From NCBI RefSeq assembly GCF_902859895.1, contig NZ_CADIKM010000001.1:124001-188000 (forward strand): 64,000 nucleotides of DNA, in the 5' to 3' direction. Positions 34,947 to 44,001 of the stretch are shown here, in pieces. Made by a program: the position numbers and the translations under genes. Source of the DNA: Pararobbsia alpina (GTDB lineage: Bacteria > Pseudomonadota > Gammaproteobacteria > Burkholderiales > Burkholderiaceae). The stretch's first letter is position 1. Each line of letters begins with the position of its first letter. Under the pieces are notes generated by a model that worked only from the letters and a program-made list of their open reading frames with translations, had not been told where the DNA came from and did not search any database.

Positions 34947-36251
34947 ATGCTGCACGCAAGCAATTCCTCATACGACGAAGCGACCGACAGCCGCAAGCGG
35001 CGGATGCGCACATGGCTCACGAACCTCAAATACTACCTGGGCCTGCTCGCCCTGATCGTGGTCGGGGCACTCACCTCTCCGCATGCGGGCGACGGCAGCA
35101 ATATCTTCCTGTCGAGTGCGAACTTCTCCGACGTGCTCCGGCAGGTCGCCAATGTCGGCGTGATGTCGATCGGCATGACGCTCGTCATCATCACGGCGGG
35201 TATCGACCTGTCGGTCGGCTCGATCATGGGATTCGGCAGCGTACTGACGGCGATCCTGTTGACGACGGCCGGAACCAGTCCAGCCGCTTATGCGACGCTC
35301 GGACTCGATGCGATCAGCGTGTTCGTGCTCGTTTTCGCGGGGCTCGGGCTCTGGGGGCGAGCACGTTCGGGCCATGGCGTGCCCACCTCAGGCATTGCCG
35401 GCGCCAGCCACCTCCGGCTCGTGACTTCGACGGGCCGCCCCTTGCGGGTCACGCTCGCGGTATTGGTCGCGGTGCTTGCGTGTGCCTATGCGGCGCACCA
35501 GTTGCCGACCAAGGTCTCGCTGCTGAACGTGCTCTGGATGGTGCCGCTCGCGGGTCTCGCGATCGGCGCGCTGAACGGTGTGATCATCACGCGTGGCCGC
35601 ATGCAGCCGTTTATCGTCACGCTTGCCTCGATGGTCGGCGTGATGGGAGTCGCGCGGCTGATCGCAGGGCAGGACACCGCGGTCTACTCGATCTATAGCG
35701 GCACCAACGCGACGACCGACATCGAATCGCTGCGCGCGCTGCTATGGGGCGTGCTACCGGTGCCGGCGCTGTTTTTCCTCGTAATCGCACTGATCGCGGA
35801 CTTCGTGCTCAACCGGACCGTGTTCGGCAAGTATCTCTATGCGATCGGCGGCAACGAGAAATGCGCGCGGGTCTCGGGGCTCAAGGTCGACCGCAACAAG
35901 ATCGCCGCCTATGCGGTCTCGGGCATGTTGTCGGCGCTCGTCGGCGTGCTTTACGCCGCGCAGTATCGGCAGGGGAAAGCCGACGCGGGCATGGGCTGGG
36001 AACTCGACGCGATCGCAGCCGTCGTGATCGGCGGGACCAGTCTGATGGGCGGAGTCGGCCGTATCGCGGGAACGGTCGCCGGTGTGCTGATCTTTGGCTT
36101 TCTCGGCAATATCCTGCTGCTCAACAATATCGACAGCAATACACAACTCGTGCTCAAGGGCTTGATCATCGTCGTCGCGGTGTTCGTCCAGCAAACGCGA
36201 GTGCGTCCGCGCGCGATGCTTGAATGGCTAAGGCGCGGGCGCGCGCACTGA
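34947..36251 (+). CDS. Sugar ABC transporter permease with an enlarged central region
   Basis: A 434-residue RbsC-type permease, about 100 residues longer than usual. Family hallmarks are NVGVMSIGMTLVIITAGIDL, GALNGVIITRGRMQPFIVTL, NRTVFGKYLYAIGGNEKCAR and AAVVIGGTSLMGGVGRIAGT. The extra length lies between residues about 110 and 205. It adds a hydrophobic stretch (LDAISVFVLVFAGLGLW), a soluble linker and another span (RVTLAVLVAVLACAYAA). GGAG precedes ATG 34947. It closes the transporter operon. Confidence 0.9.
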   Translation: MLHASNSSYDEATDSRKRRMRTWLTNLKYYLGLLALIVVGALTSPHAGDGSNIFLSSANFSDVLRQVANVGVMSIGMTLVIITAGIDLSVGSIMGFGSVLTAILLTTAGTSPAAYATLGLDAISVFVLVFAGLGLWGRARSGHGVPTSGIAGASHLRLVTSTGRPLRVTLAVLVAVLACAYAAHQLPTKVSLLNVLWMVPLAGLAIGALNGVIITRGRMQPFIVTLASMVGVMGVARLIAGQDTAVYSIYSGTNATTDIESLRALLWGVLPVPALFFLVIALIADFVLNRTVFGKYLYAIGGNEKCARVSGLKVDRNKIAAYAVSGMLSALVGVLYAAQYRQGKADAGMGWELDAIAAVVIGGTSLMGGVGRIAGTVAGVLIFGFLGNILLLNNIDSNTQLVLKGLIIVVAVFVQQTRVRPRAMLEWLRRGRAH

Positions 36252-36484
36252 GGGCTCCCCGCCGCTGTACCCGTCCCCTGCCCCCGCGCAATTTCGAAAG
36301 CGTCGTGCGAACTGGAAAGACCTCGAAAGTCGCTGTCTTCATACTTGGAATGCTGCCTGCCCTTTGTCGGCATGCCGGTCACACTTTTGCAGCGGGAGGC
36401 GAAAATGATTGTGCCTCGGACAGGATCGGGCAGCACGGCTCTTCCGGCTCAGGGATGCTGAGCGCACTTCAAGGAGCGTCACCG

Positions 36485-36922
36485 ATGAACGGCAAGGTAT
36501 CCGCCAGCGACCCGTGGCCATGCATTTTGAAGCGCTTGTTGACAAGCACATCCGCGTCGGAATGCAGCGCGTCGCTGAACGCTTCACACCGTCTGACCGT
36601 GCGCGAGGCAGCCAACGACCGCCAGCGCCATTCGCGCGACGTGCACGACGGCACGCGCCGTTCGGCATGTGTGGTCAATGTGCTCGACCGTCTGAGTGAA
36701 CGCACGGTCGCGGTCTCGTGGCGAGACTCGACTTCGTGTCACTACAACGATCAGATCTGGCGCGTCGGCATCGCACGCCAACCCGGCCGCTGCGCGGTGA
36801 CAGGCGTACGGATCCAGCCCGGCGAAGCGATCTACCGGCCGATCCCGACCTTGCCCGCACCGGTGAACGCGCAGGCGATGATTCTGGCAAGCGCGATATC
36901 CCGGGTACAGGCCGAAGTTTGA
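36485..36922 (+). CDS. DUF3331 protein
   Basis: A 145-residue protein of a small family I know mainly from Burkholderiaceae; function unknown. The conserved core is in the second half: VVNVLDRLSERTVAVSWRDS, then HYNDQIWRVGIAR, then GRCAVTGVRIQPGEAIYRP and NAQAMILASAI. The CAVTG / GEAIYRP part resembles a half zinc ribbon, but too few cysteines are present to claim metal binding. ATG 36485 has AAGGAG at good spacing; the open frame upstream lacks such a site. It follows the sugar permease after 230 bases. Confidence 0.8.
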   Translation: MNGKVSASDPWPCILKRLLTSTSASECSASLNASHRLTVREAANDRQRHSRDVHDGTRRSACVVNVLDRLSERTVAVSWRDSTSCHYNDQIWRVGIARQPGRCAVTGVRIQPGEAIYRPIPTLPAPVNAQAMILASAISRVQAEV

Positions 36923-36949
36923 ATCTACGATCCGTCGTTTGAGAAGCGG

Positions 36950-38161
36950 CTACGCCACGAGTACTCTTCTCGCCTGTGCACGCGCGAGGATCGCCATCAC
37001 GACGCCGAATACCGCCGCGATCGCGCCGACCAGAAACACCGCGGGATAGCCGTATCCGGCCGCAAGCACGCCGGTGATCGGCCCCGTTACGCCATACGCG
37101 ACATCCTGGAACGCAACGAAGCCCCCCATCGCCGTACCCCGGCTATGGGGGGGTACCATTTTGAGCGCTTCGATGCCAAGACCGGGAAACACGAGCGAAC
37201 AGCCGAGGCCGGTGACGAGTGCACCCGCCAGCGCTGTCGCCTCATTGGGCGCGAGCCAGAGCAGCGCCTGACCCACGCATTCGATCGCCATGGCGCCCAT
37301 CGCGATCTTGAAGCCGCCGACCCGATCGGGCAGATGGCCGAACAACAGCCGCACGAGTGCAAACGCGCCGCCGAAGCAGGTCATGCCAAGCCCCACATGA
37401 ACCCAGCCGCGCGATGCGAAATACAGCGAGGCAAACGCGCCGATCGTCGCAAAGCCGACGCCCTGCAACGCAAGACTCAGGCCGCTACGCCAGATCAGCT
37501 TGAGCACTCGAAACAGCGGTACGCGATCGCCGTGCAGCGCTTCCGCGGCCGGTGCGCCGAAGGCGACGAGCGCCGCCAAAAGCGGCGCCACCAACGCGGC
37601 AACGGCGACCAGCAGGAAGCCGCCCGCCTGATACAACGCCATGCCGATCGGGGCCCCTGCCGCGAGTGAACCGTACATGGCCATGCCGCTCCATGAAATG
37701 GCCTTCCCCGCGCGCTGCTGACCGACCGACGCGATGCCCCAGGTGATGATGCCGGTAACGAACTGGCTCTCACCCAGGCCGAGCACGAGGCGACCGGCGA
37801 TCAGCACCGCGAGCTTCGGTCCATCCGAAAGGGGAAGCAAGGCGGCGAGCACATAGACGACGCCCGCGCACGCGCAGGTCATCGCCCCCTGCATCATCGA
37901 GCGCTTGCCGCCGCGGTGGTCGGCTAGCCGCCCGGCATAGCCGCGCGTGAGCACGGTCGCGAGGAACTGGATGCCCACTGAGACGCCCACTGCGACATCG
38001 CTGAAGCCGAGCGAATGTTTGACAAACAGAGGGATTACCGGCAGAGGCAAGCCGATACACAGAAAGCCAATGAACATCACGAGCGCCAGGCGCGCGAGAA
38101 TGCGATCCTGCGCCGCGCCGCTTGTCGCGGGCGAGGTAGGAGAAACAGTAGGTTGGGCCAT
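36950..38161 (-). CDS. MFS transporter (YhhS/YfcJ-like)
   Basis: A 403-residue major facilitator with 12 predicted spans. The motif-A region is RGYAGRLADHRGGKRSMMQG after span 2. The first span contains FIGFLCIGLPLPVIPLFVKH and the second half starts near FGAPAAEALHG. It resembles the YhhS/YfcJ group, proposed as sugar or drug exporters. ATG 38161 is used; a longer in-frame start at 38209 has no clear ribosome site. It is convergent with the DUF3331 gene. A LacI-like half-symmetric site lies in its upstream region. Confidence 0.86.
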   Translation of the reverse strand: MAQPTVSPTSPATSGAAQDRILARLALVMFIGFLCIGLPLPVIPLFVKHSLGFSDVAVGVSVGIQFLATVLTRGYAGRLADHRGGKRSMMQGAMTCACAGVVYVLAALLPLSDGPKLAVLIAGRLVLGLGESQFVTGIITWGIASVGQQRAGKAISWSGMAMYGSLAAGAPIGMALYQAGGFLLVAVAALVAPLLAALVAFGAPAAEALHGDRVPLFRVLKLIWRSGLSLALQGVGFATIGAFASLYFASRGWVHVGLGMTCFGGAFALVRLLFGHLPDRVGGFKIAMGAMAIECVGQALLWLAPNEATALAGALVTGLGCSLVFPGLGIEALKMVPPHSRGTAMGGFVAFQDVAYGVTGPITGVLAAGYGYPAVFLVGAIAAVFGVVMAILARAQARRVLVA

Positions 38162-38303
38162 GCACGCTCCAAAGTCGGGGATTGCGGACGCAATCGGGAC
38201 TCGCGGCAAGACAAGTGCGTGCTTTTCGATCGATGGCCGAACGCACCTGTCTCACCAGGCTCCGGTCGATTGGGCCGTGGCGAATCATAGATGCGTTGGT
38301 TAA

Positions 38304-38317
38304 CGTAAACGCTTACG
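38304..38317. promoter_or_regulatory. LacI-like near-palindrome upstream of the MFS gene
   Basis: CGTAAACGCTTACG pairs at six of seven positions and resembles the TGTAAACGTTTACA type of LacI/GalR operator. It lies about 143 bases before the MFS start and 120 before the pseudouridine synthase gene. Confidence 0.35.
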
Positions 38318-38436
38318 ACCGCCCTACAGCCCGGAATACCTGCTTTCGAACGGTGATTTGCAGCAGGACTATAGCGGCGCGCGCGACGCCCTGTCAACGC
38401 ATCCGAAGCGCCGCTCGCATGCTAAAGTCGCCGCCG

Positions 38437-39165
38437 ATGATCTTCGAACGCCTTCTCCACTCCCAGGGTTTCGGCAGCCGCCGCCAATGCCGCGCGCTGA
38501 TCGAAAGCGGCGCGGTCGCGGTCGGCGAAGCGGTGCTCGACGACCCCGACGCGGAACTCGATCCGCGCGGCCTCTCGTTCACCGTCGACAGCGTGCGCTG
38601 GGACTATCGCGAACATGCCTATCTGATGCTGCACAAGCCTGCCGGCTTCGAATGCTCGCGCGATCCCCAGCATCATGCGAGCGTGTTCGCACTACTGCCG
38701 CGCCCGCTCGTCGAGCGCAATGTCCAGTGCGTCGGGCGGCTCGACCAGGACACCACAGGCTTGCTGCTCTTGTCCGACGACGGCGCCTTTGTTCACCAGA
38801 ACACCTCGCCCAAACGCAAGGTCCCCAAGCGCTACCGCGTGAGCACGGCACGGCCCATCGAGGATGCGCAACTCGACGCGCTTCGCGCGGGCGTGCTGCT
38901 GCGCGACGAATCGCAGCCACTGGCCGCCTGGGCCGCCGAACGGGAAAACGCGACGACGCTGCTGTTGACTATTCAGGAAGGCAAGTATCACCAGGTCAAG
39001 CGCATGGTGGCGGCCGCGGGCAATCACGTCGAGGCGCTGCATCGCGACGCGATCGGGAACCTGACGCTACCCGCCTCGCTCGGGCCCGGGCAGTGGCAGT
39101 GGCTCGACGAGGCCGACTTCGCTGCGCTTCGGACACCCATGAGCCACCCTGATCACCGCCCGTAA
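38437..39165 (+). CDS. rsuA: RsuA-type pseudouridine synthase
   Basis: A 242-residue pseudouridine synthase of the RsuA/RluB/E/F family, expected to modify U516 of 16S rRNA. An S4-like RNA-binding domain covers residues 1-55 (MIFERLLHSQGFGSRRQCRA). The catalytic Asp103 is in VGRLDQDTTGLLLLSDDG, and the downstream EGKYHQVKRMVAAAGNHV is characteristic of the family. ATG 38437 is the family start; the frame is open further upstream without support. RluE or RluF remain possible, but the C-terminal motif fits RsuA. Confidence 0.87.
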   Translation: MIFERLLHSQGFGSRRQCRALIESGAVAVGEAVLDDPDAELDPRGLSFTVDSVRWDYREHAYLMLHKPAGFECSRDPQHHASVFALLPRPLVERNVQCVGRLDQDTTGLLLLSDDGAFVHQNTSPKRKVPKRYRVSTARPIEDAQLDALRAGVLLRDESQPLAAWAAERENATTLLLTIQEGKYHQVKRMVAAAGNHVEALHRDAIGNLTLPASLGPGQWQWLDEADFAALRTPMSHPDHRP

Positions 39166-39171
39166 TCTTCT

Positions 39172-40092
39172 TCATTCCTGCCGATCGAGGAAATCCACGA
39201 CGCTCGGATAGCGCAGCCGATATCCGAGCTCGGTCTTCAGTCTGCGGTTATCGATCTGCCTCGATTCACGCATGAAGCTCAGCAAGTTCGGATCGAGCGT
39301 GCGTTCAGCCTCGTCCCGCGCAATGCGGACCGGCCGTGGCAAGCCCTTGCGATCGGCGACGAGATCGAAATAGTCGGCCATTTTCAGGCGCGTCTCGTCG
39401 GCCGCGAGGTACAGCCGTTGCGGGCGACCCGCGGCGAGTGCGCGGATCATGACGGCCGCCAGATCGTCGGCATGGATATGGCTCGTAAATACGTCGTCGC
39501 CGGCCGCGAGCGCGGGCGTACCCTTGCGCAGCCGTTCGACGGGTAGCCGGTCGCCCGCATAGATGCCCGGAATCCGCACGATCCGCACGTTCAGCGAGGC
39601 GCGGGCACCCGCCGCCCGCCACGCGCGCTCGGCGGCGACCCGGCGCACCGCGCGCGGATTGGCCGGACGCACCGGCCGTGTCTCGTCGACCAATGCGCCG
39701 CCGCAATCGCCATAGACCCCGGTGGTGCTCGCATAGACAACGGTCGGCCGCGCGCGCTCGGGTACAATGAGCCCCCGTCCGCGGGACCGCGTCAACGCCG
39801 CAATCAGCGCGCGCGAACGCGGGTCTTCGTCCCCGCCCGAAGGGGGCGGTGCGAGGTCCAGCACCGCGGGAGCGAGCGCGCCGATACGATGCAGGCTCGC
39901 GCGCGCATCGAGGTCGCCGCGAACCGGCACCGCGCCCGCGCGGCGCAGTTCATCGAGCCGGGCGGGATCGGTGTCGCGGGTCAATGCGAACACGCGATAG
40001 CGTGCGCGCAACAAAGCGATGCAGCGCAGGCCGACATTGCCGGCGCCGACGACGAGGATGCGCGGACGGCGCAGTTTTCGAGTTCGAATCAT
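39172..40092 (-). CDS. NAD(P)-binding Rossmann-fold (extended SDR-like) protein
   Basis: A 306-residue dehydrogenase/epimerase-like protein. The dinucleotide-binding motif GAGNVGLR lies at residues 16-23. YASTTGVYGDCGG at about residue 120 marks the extended SDR Ser/Thr strand, and ADDLAAVMIRAL is typical. I do not see the catalytic YxxxK where it is expected; the region reads RRVAAERAWRA. It may therefore be a non-catalytic or differently acting member of the NAD-dependent epimerase family. It is divergent from the flavoreductase gene. Confidence 0.75.
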   Translation of the reverse strand: MIRTRKLRRPRILVVGAGNVGLRCIALLRARYRVFALTRDTDPARLDELRRAGAVPVRGDLDARASLHRIGALAPAVLDLAPPPSGGDEDPRSRALIAALTRSRGRGLIVPERARPTVVYASTTGVYGDCGGALVDETRPVRPANPRAVRRVAAERAWRAAGARASLNVRIVRIPGIYAGDRLPVERLRKGTPALAAGDDVFTSHIHADDLAAVMIRALAAGRPQRLYLAADETRLKMADYFDLVADRKGLPRPVRIARDEAERTLDPNLLSFMRESRQIDNRRLKTELGYRLRYPSVVDFLDRQE

Positions 40093-40174
40093 GGTCCGAT
40101 ATTGTAGCTGCGGCGTTTCGCGAAGCCGGTTTCGAATGACTTTCCACCTTTACGACGTATCCGACTGACGCGTT

Positions 40175-41206
40175 ATGGCATTCAATGTGACGATCCGGCA
40201 GAGCGGCCGGCAATTCCAGGTCGAGGCCGACGAGCCCGTGCTGACCGCGGCGATCCGCCAGGGCATCGGCCTGCCGTACGGCTGCAAGAACGGCGCCTGC
40301 GGCTCATGCAAGGGCTCGGTGATATCGGGCGAAATCGAGCAGCGCACGCACTCGTCGTCCGCCCTCGCGAACGATGAAAAAACGCGCGGCATGGCGCTGT
40401 TCTGCTGCGCGACAGCGAAATCGGACCTCGAGATCGACGTCCGCGAAGTCTCGGGAGTGGGCGACATGGCGGTCAGGAAGCTGCCGTGCCGGGTCAACGC
40501 CCTCGAGCGCGTGGCCGACGACGTCGTGGTCCTGAAGCTCCAGTTGCCGGCGAGCGAACGTCTCCAGTACCTCGCGGGCCAGTACATCGAATTCCTGCTC
40601 AAGGACGGCAAGCGTCGCAGCTATTCGATGGCGAGCCCGCCGCATCACGAAGGACCGCTCGAGCTGCATATCCGCCATATGCCGGGCGGCGTGTTTACCG
40701 ACCATGTGTTCGGTGCGATGAAGGAGCGCGACATCCTGCGCTTTGAAGGGCCGCTCGGCACCTTTTTCCTGCGCGAGGATTCGGACAAGCCGATCGTGCT
40801 GCTCGCCTCGGGCACCGGCTTCGCGCCGATCAAGGCGATCATCGAACATGCGATCCACACGGGCATCACGCGGCCGATGACGCTCTACTGGGGCGCACGC
40901 AGCAAGAAAGATATTTACTTGGCCTCGTTGGCAGAAAAATGGGTCGCCGATCTGCCAAACTTCCGCTTCGTTCCGGTTCTGTCCGAACCGACTGAAGCGG
41001 ATGCCTGGTCCGGCCGAACCGGCTTTGTTCATCGCGCCGTCATCGAGGACCTGCCAGACTTGTCGAACCATCAGGTGTACGCGTGCGGCGCGCCCGTCAT
41101 GGTCGAGTCGGCGCACCGGGATTTCAGCGCGCATCACGGCCTGCCGGCCGAGGAATTTTTTGCGGATTCGTTCACCAGCGCGGCGGATCTGGTCAACGCA
41201 GTTTGA
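40175..41206 (+). CDS. 2Fe-2S ferredoxin / FAD / NAD reductase (AscD-like)
   Basis: A 343-residue electron-transfer flavoprotein. The N-terminal plant-type ferredoxin has the cluster motif CKNGACGSCKG near residues 35-45 with its fourth Cys in ALFCCATA. The FAD domain contains RRSYSMASPP, and the NAD domain contains VLLASGTGFAPIKAI. This architecture is shared by CDP-6-deoxy-glucoseen reductase (AscD) and by oxygenase reductases such as BenC. No oxygenase gene is adjacent, so the physiological partner is unknown. It is probably co-transcribed with the aminotransferase 15 bases downstream. Confidence 0.85.
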   Translation: MAFNVTIRQSGRQFQVEADEPVLTAAIRQGIGLPYGCKNGACGSCKGSVISGEIEQRTHSSSALANDEKTRGMALFCCATAKSDLEIDVREVSGVGDMAVRKLPCRVNALERVADDVVVLKLQLPASERLQYLAGQYIEFLLKDGKRRSYSMASPPHHEGPLELHIRHMPGGVFTDHVFGAMKERDILRFEGPLGTFFLREDSDKPIVLLASGTGFAPIKAIIEHAIHTGITRPMTLYWGARSKKDIYLASLAEKWVADLPNFRFVPVLSEPTEADAWSGRTGFVHRAVIEDLPDLSNHQVYACGAPVMVESAHRDFSAHHGLPAEEFFADSFTSAADLVNAV

Positions 41207-41221
41207 AGGAGTGTGCCGAAC

Positions 41222-42409
41222 ATGAAGTTCAACGACTACCCGATCGATTCGCTGATGTACATCACGAACCGTCCCGATATCGTTTTCACGCAGGGGGAAG
41301 GGTCGTGGCTCTTCGACAATACCGGCAAACGCTATCTGGATTTCATCCAGGGCTGGGCGGTCAACTGTCTTGGCCACTGCAACCCGGGCATGATCGCCGC
41401 GCTCGAGCAACAGGCGCGCAAGCTGATCAATCCGAGCCCGGCGTTCTATAACGAGCCGATGGCGCGGCTCGCCAACCTGCTGACCGCGAACAGCTGCTTC
41501 CAGAAGGTGTTCTTCGCGAACAGCGGCGCCGAAGCCAATGAAGGCGCGATCAAACTCGCGCGCAAATGGGGCCGCAAGAACAAGGGCGGCGCCTACGAGA
41601 TCATCACCTTCGATCACAGCTTCCACGGCCGTACGCTCGCGACGATGTCGGCAAGCGGCAAGCCGGGCTGGGACACGATCTACGCGCCGCAGGTGCCGGG
41701 TTTTCCGAAGGCCGATCTCAACGACATCGCGTCGGTCGAGGCGTTGATCAACGCGAATACCGTCGCGGTCATGCTCGAACCGATCCAGGGCGAAGGGGGG
41801 GTGATCCCCGCGACGCGCGAGTTCATGAAGGCACTGCGCGAACTGACCCGCAAGCACAACCTGCTGCTGATCGTCGATGAAGTGCAGACCGGCTGCGGCC
41901 GCGCCGGCACCCTGTTCGCCTACGAACTCTCGGGTGTCGAGCCCGATATCATGACGCTCGGCAAGGGCATCGGCGGCGGCGTGCCGCTCGCCGCCCTGCT
42001 TGCGCGTGAAAACATCGCGGTATTCGAAGCGGGCGATCAGGGCGGCACGTACAACGGCAATCCCTTGATGACGGCAGTCGGCCTTTCGGTGATCGAGCAG
42101 CTGACCGCGCCCGGCTTTCTCGAAGGCGTGCGCGAACGCGGCGACTATCTGAAGACGGGGTTGCTACAAATTTCGGCCGACTATGGGATGAAGGGCGAAC
42201 GCGGTGAAGGGCTGCTGCGCGCTCTGCTACTCGACAAGGACAACGGCAACGAGATCGTCGAGCGGGCCCGTGAACTCCAGCCCGACGGCGTGCTGCTCAA
42301 TGCGGCGCGTCCGAACCTGCTGCGCTTCATGCCGGCGCTCAACGTCTCGCACGGCGAGATCGACCACGCGTTGACTGCGCTACGCACGATCCTGGACGAG
42401 CTTGCCTGA
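41222..42409 (+). CDS. argD: Class III aminotransferase, acetylornithine type
   Basis: A 395-residue PLP enzyme, probably acetylornithine/succinyl-diaminopimelate aminotransferase in arginine and lysine synthesis. Motifs are [37 protein letters not shown], the cofactor segment [15 protein letters not shown] and the PLP lysine in [17 protein letters not shown] 41222 has AAGGAG about 10 bases upstream; the in-frame GTG at 41213 is too close to that site. Other class III transaminases are possible, but length and motifs fit ArgD. Confidence 0.83.
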   Translation: MKFNDYPIDSLMYITNRPDIVFTQGEGSWLFDNTGKRYLDFIQGWAVNCLGHCNPGMIAALEQQARKLINPSPAFYNEPMARLANLLTANSCFQKVFFANSGAEANEGAIKLARKWGRKNKGGAYEIITFDHSFHGRTLATMSASGKPGWDTIYAPQVPGFPKADLNDIASVEALINANTVAVMLEPIQGEGGVIPATREFMKALRELTRKHNLLLIVDEVQTGCGRAGTLFAYELSGVEPDIMTLGKGIGGGVPLAALLARENIAVFEAGDQGGTYNGNPLMTAVGLSVIEQLTAPGFLEGVRERGDYLKTGLLQISADYGMKGERGEGLLRALLLDKDNGNEIVERARELQPDGVLLNAARPNLLRFMPALNVSHGEIDHALTALRTILDELA

Positions 42410-42481
42410 CCCGTACGGCCGGGGCTGACTGCGCACTCCCTTCTCTTCTTCACCTGCGCTGCCCCGGCCTACTCCCCAAAC

Positions 42482-43207
42482 TCACTCGCCCAAATACGCT
42501 GCGCGCACCTTCGGGTCGTCGAGCATCTGCTTCGCGTCACCCGACATCGTCACGAGGCCCGAGTCCATCACATAGCCGCGTGTCGCAGCCTGCAGCGCGA
42601 GCCGCGCGTTCTGCTCGACCAGCAGCACCGTGAGGCCCTCTTTCGAAATCTCACGGACCACTTCGAAGATCTTCTCGACCATGATCGGCGAGAGCCCCAT
42701 CGACGGCTCGTCGAGCAACAACAGCTTGGGCCGGCTGATGATCGCACGCGCCATCGCGAGCATCTGCTGCTCACCGCCCGACAAGGTGCCGGCGAGTTGC
42801 GACGCACGTTCCTTGAGCCGCGGGAAGAAGCCGAACATCCGCTCGACGTCCTTCTGAATGCCGTCCGTATCGTTACGCAGATAGGCACCCATCTGCATAT
42901 TCTCGAGGATCGTCATGCGCGCGAAAATGCCGCGACCTTCCGGCACCATTGCAAGACCCCGCTTGAGCAGCTCGTGCGGCGGCACACCCTTGATCGATAC
43001 GCCTCGATAGAGGATATCGCCGGCGCTGATCGCCTTCAGACCGGTGATCGCCTTCATCGTGGTCGTCTTGCCCGCGCCGTTCGCGCCGATCAGCGTGACC
43101 AGTTCGCCCTCGCGAACCTCGAGGTCCACACCCTTGACCGCTTGAATGCCGCCGTATGCGACCTTCAGTCCGGAGATTGTCAGCATTGCTGAACCGTTCG
43201 TCGTCAT
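42482..43207 (-). CDS. livF: Branched-chain amino acid ABC transporter ATPase LivF
   Basis: A 241-residue ATPase of the high-affinity branched-chain amino acid importer. Walker A is LIGANGAGKTTTMKAI, the signature is LSGGEQQMLAMARAI and Walker B is LLLLDEPSMGLSP. The LivF-specific VAYGGIQAVKG opening and the C-terminal GYVMDSGLVTMSGDAK are present. Its start overlaps the livG stop (TGATG). It is the last gene of livHMGF and converges on argD. Confidence 0.94.
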   Translation of the reverse strand: MTTNGSAMLTISGLKVAYGGIQAVKGVDLEVREGELVTLIGANGAGKTTTMKAITGLKAISAGDILYRGVSIKGVPPHELLKRGLAMVPEGRGIFARMTILENMQMGAYLRNDTDGIQKDVERMFGFFPRLKERASQLAGTLSGGEQQMLAMARAIISRPKLLLLDEPSMGLSPIMVEKIFEVVREISKEGLTVLLVEQNARLALQAATRGYVMDSGLVTMSGDAKQMLDDPKVRAAYLGE

Positions 43208-43980
43208 CAGTGGCCTCCAGCGCCAAGGTAGGCTTCAATCACCTTCTTGTCTTTCTGCACGTCCTGCGGCAGACCTTCGGCGATCACCTTGCCGTAGTCG
43301 AGCACCGTCATCCGGTTGCACAAGCCCATCACCAGTTTCACATCGTGCTCGATGAGCAGGATCGTCTTGCCATCCGAGCGGATCTTGTCGAGCAGATGCG
43401 TGAGCTCGACCTTCTCCGTCGCGTTCATGCCCGCGGCCGGTTCGTCGAGCGCGAGCAGCTTCGGATCGGTCGCCAGCGCACGTGCGATCTCGAGCCGTCG
43501 CTGATGGCCGTACGACAGATTGCGCGCCGTGTAGTCGGCGTACTTCGTGACACCCACATATTCGAGCAGGTCGAGCGAGCGTTCCTTGATCTCGCGCTCC
43601 TCGCGACGCTCGGCCGGCGTGCGTAGTACCGCGCCGATCAGGCCGTGCTTCGTGCGCACATAGCGCCCGACCATCACGTTCTCGAGCGCGGTCATGCCGC
43701 CGAACAGGCGAATGTTCTGGAACGTGCGCGCGATGCCCGTCTTGGCCACCTCATGCACGGCCGTCGGCTTGTAGGCTGCGCCGTCGAGGATGAACTCGCC
43801 CGAGTCGGGTTCGTAGAGCCCCGTAATCACGTTGAAAAAGGTGGTCTTGCCCGCACCATTGGGGCCGATCAGGCCGTAGATCTGTCCTTCCTCGATCTCC
43901 AGCCCCACGTCGCTCAGGGCCTGCAGGCCGCCGAACCGCTTGTTGACGCCTTTGACGGACAGTCGGATGTTCTTGCTCAT
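43207..43980 (-). CDS. livG: Branched-chain amino acid ABC transporter ATPase LivG
   Basis: A 257-residue ATPase partner of LivF. Walker A is LIGPNGAGKTTFFNVI, the signature is LSYGHQRRLEIARAL and Walker B is LLALDEPAAGMN. The LivG insertion around TFQNIRLFGGMTALENVMVG is clear. It overlaps livF by one base and follows livM by 21 bases. Confidence 0.94.
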   Translation of the reverse strand: MSKNIRLSVKGVNKRFGGLQALSDVGLEIEEGQIYGLIGPNGAGKTTFFNVITGLYEPDSGEFILDGAAYKPTAVHEVAKTGIARTFQNIRLFGGMTALENVMVGRYVRTKHGLIGAVLRTPAERREEREIKERSLDLLEYVGVTKYADYTARNLSYGHQRRLEIARALATDPKLLALDEPAAGMNATEKVELTHLLDKIRSDGKTILLIEHDVKLVMGLCNRMTVLDYGKVIAEGLPQDVQKDKKVIEAYLGAGGH

Positions 43981-44001
43981 GTTTTCTCGTTCCCCGTACG
44001 T

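Noticed and set aside
42417-42469. Inverted repeat GGCCGGGGC/GCCCCGGCC between argD and livF
   Set aside because: The loop is 35 nt and there is no T-run. It may help end convergent transcripts, but it is too weak to call a terminator.
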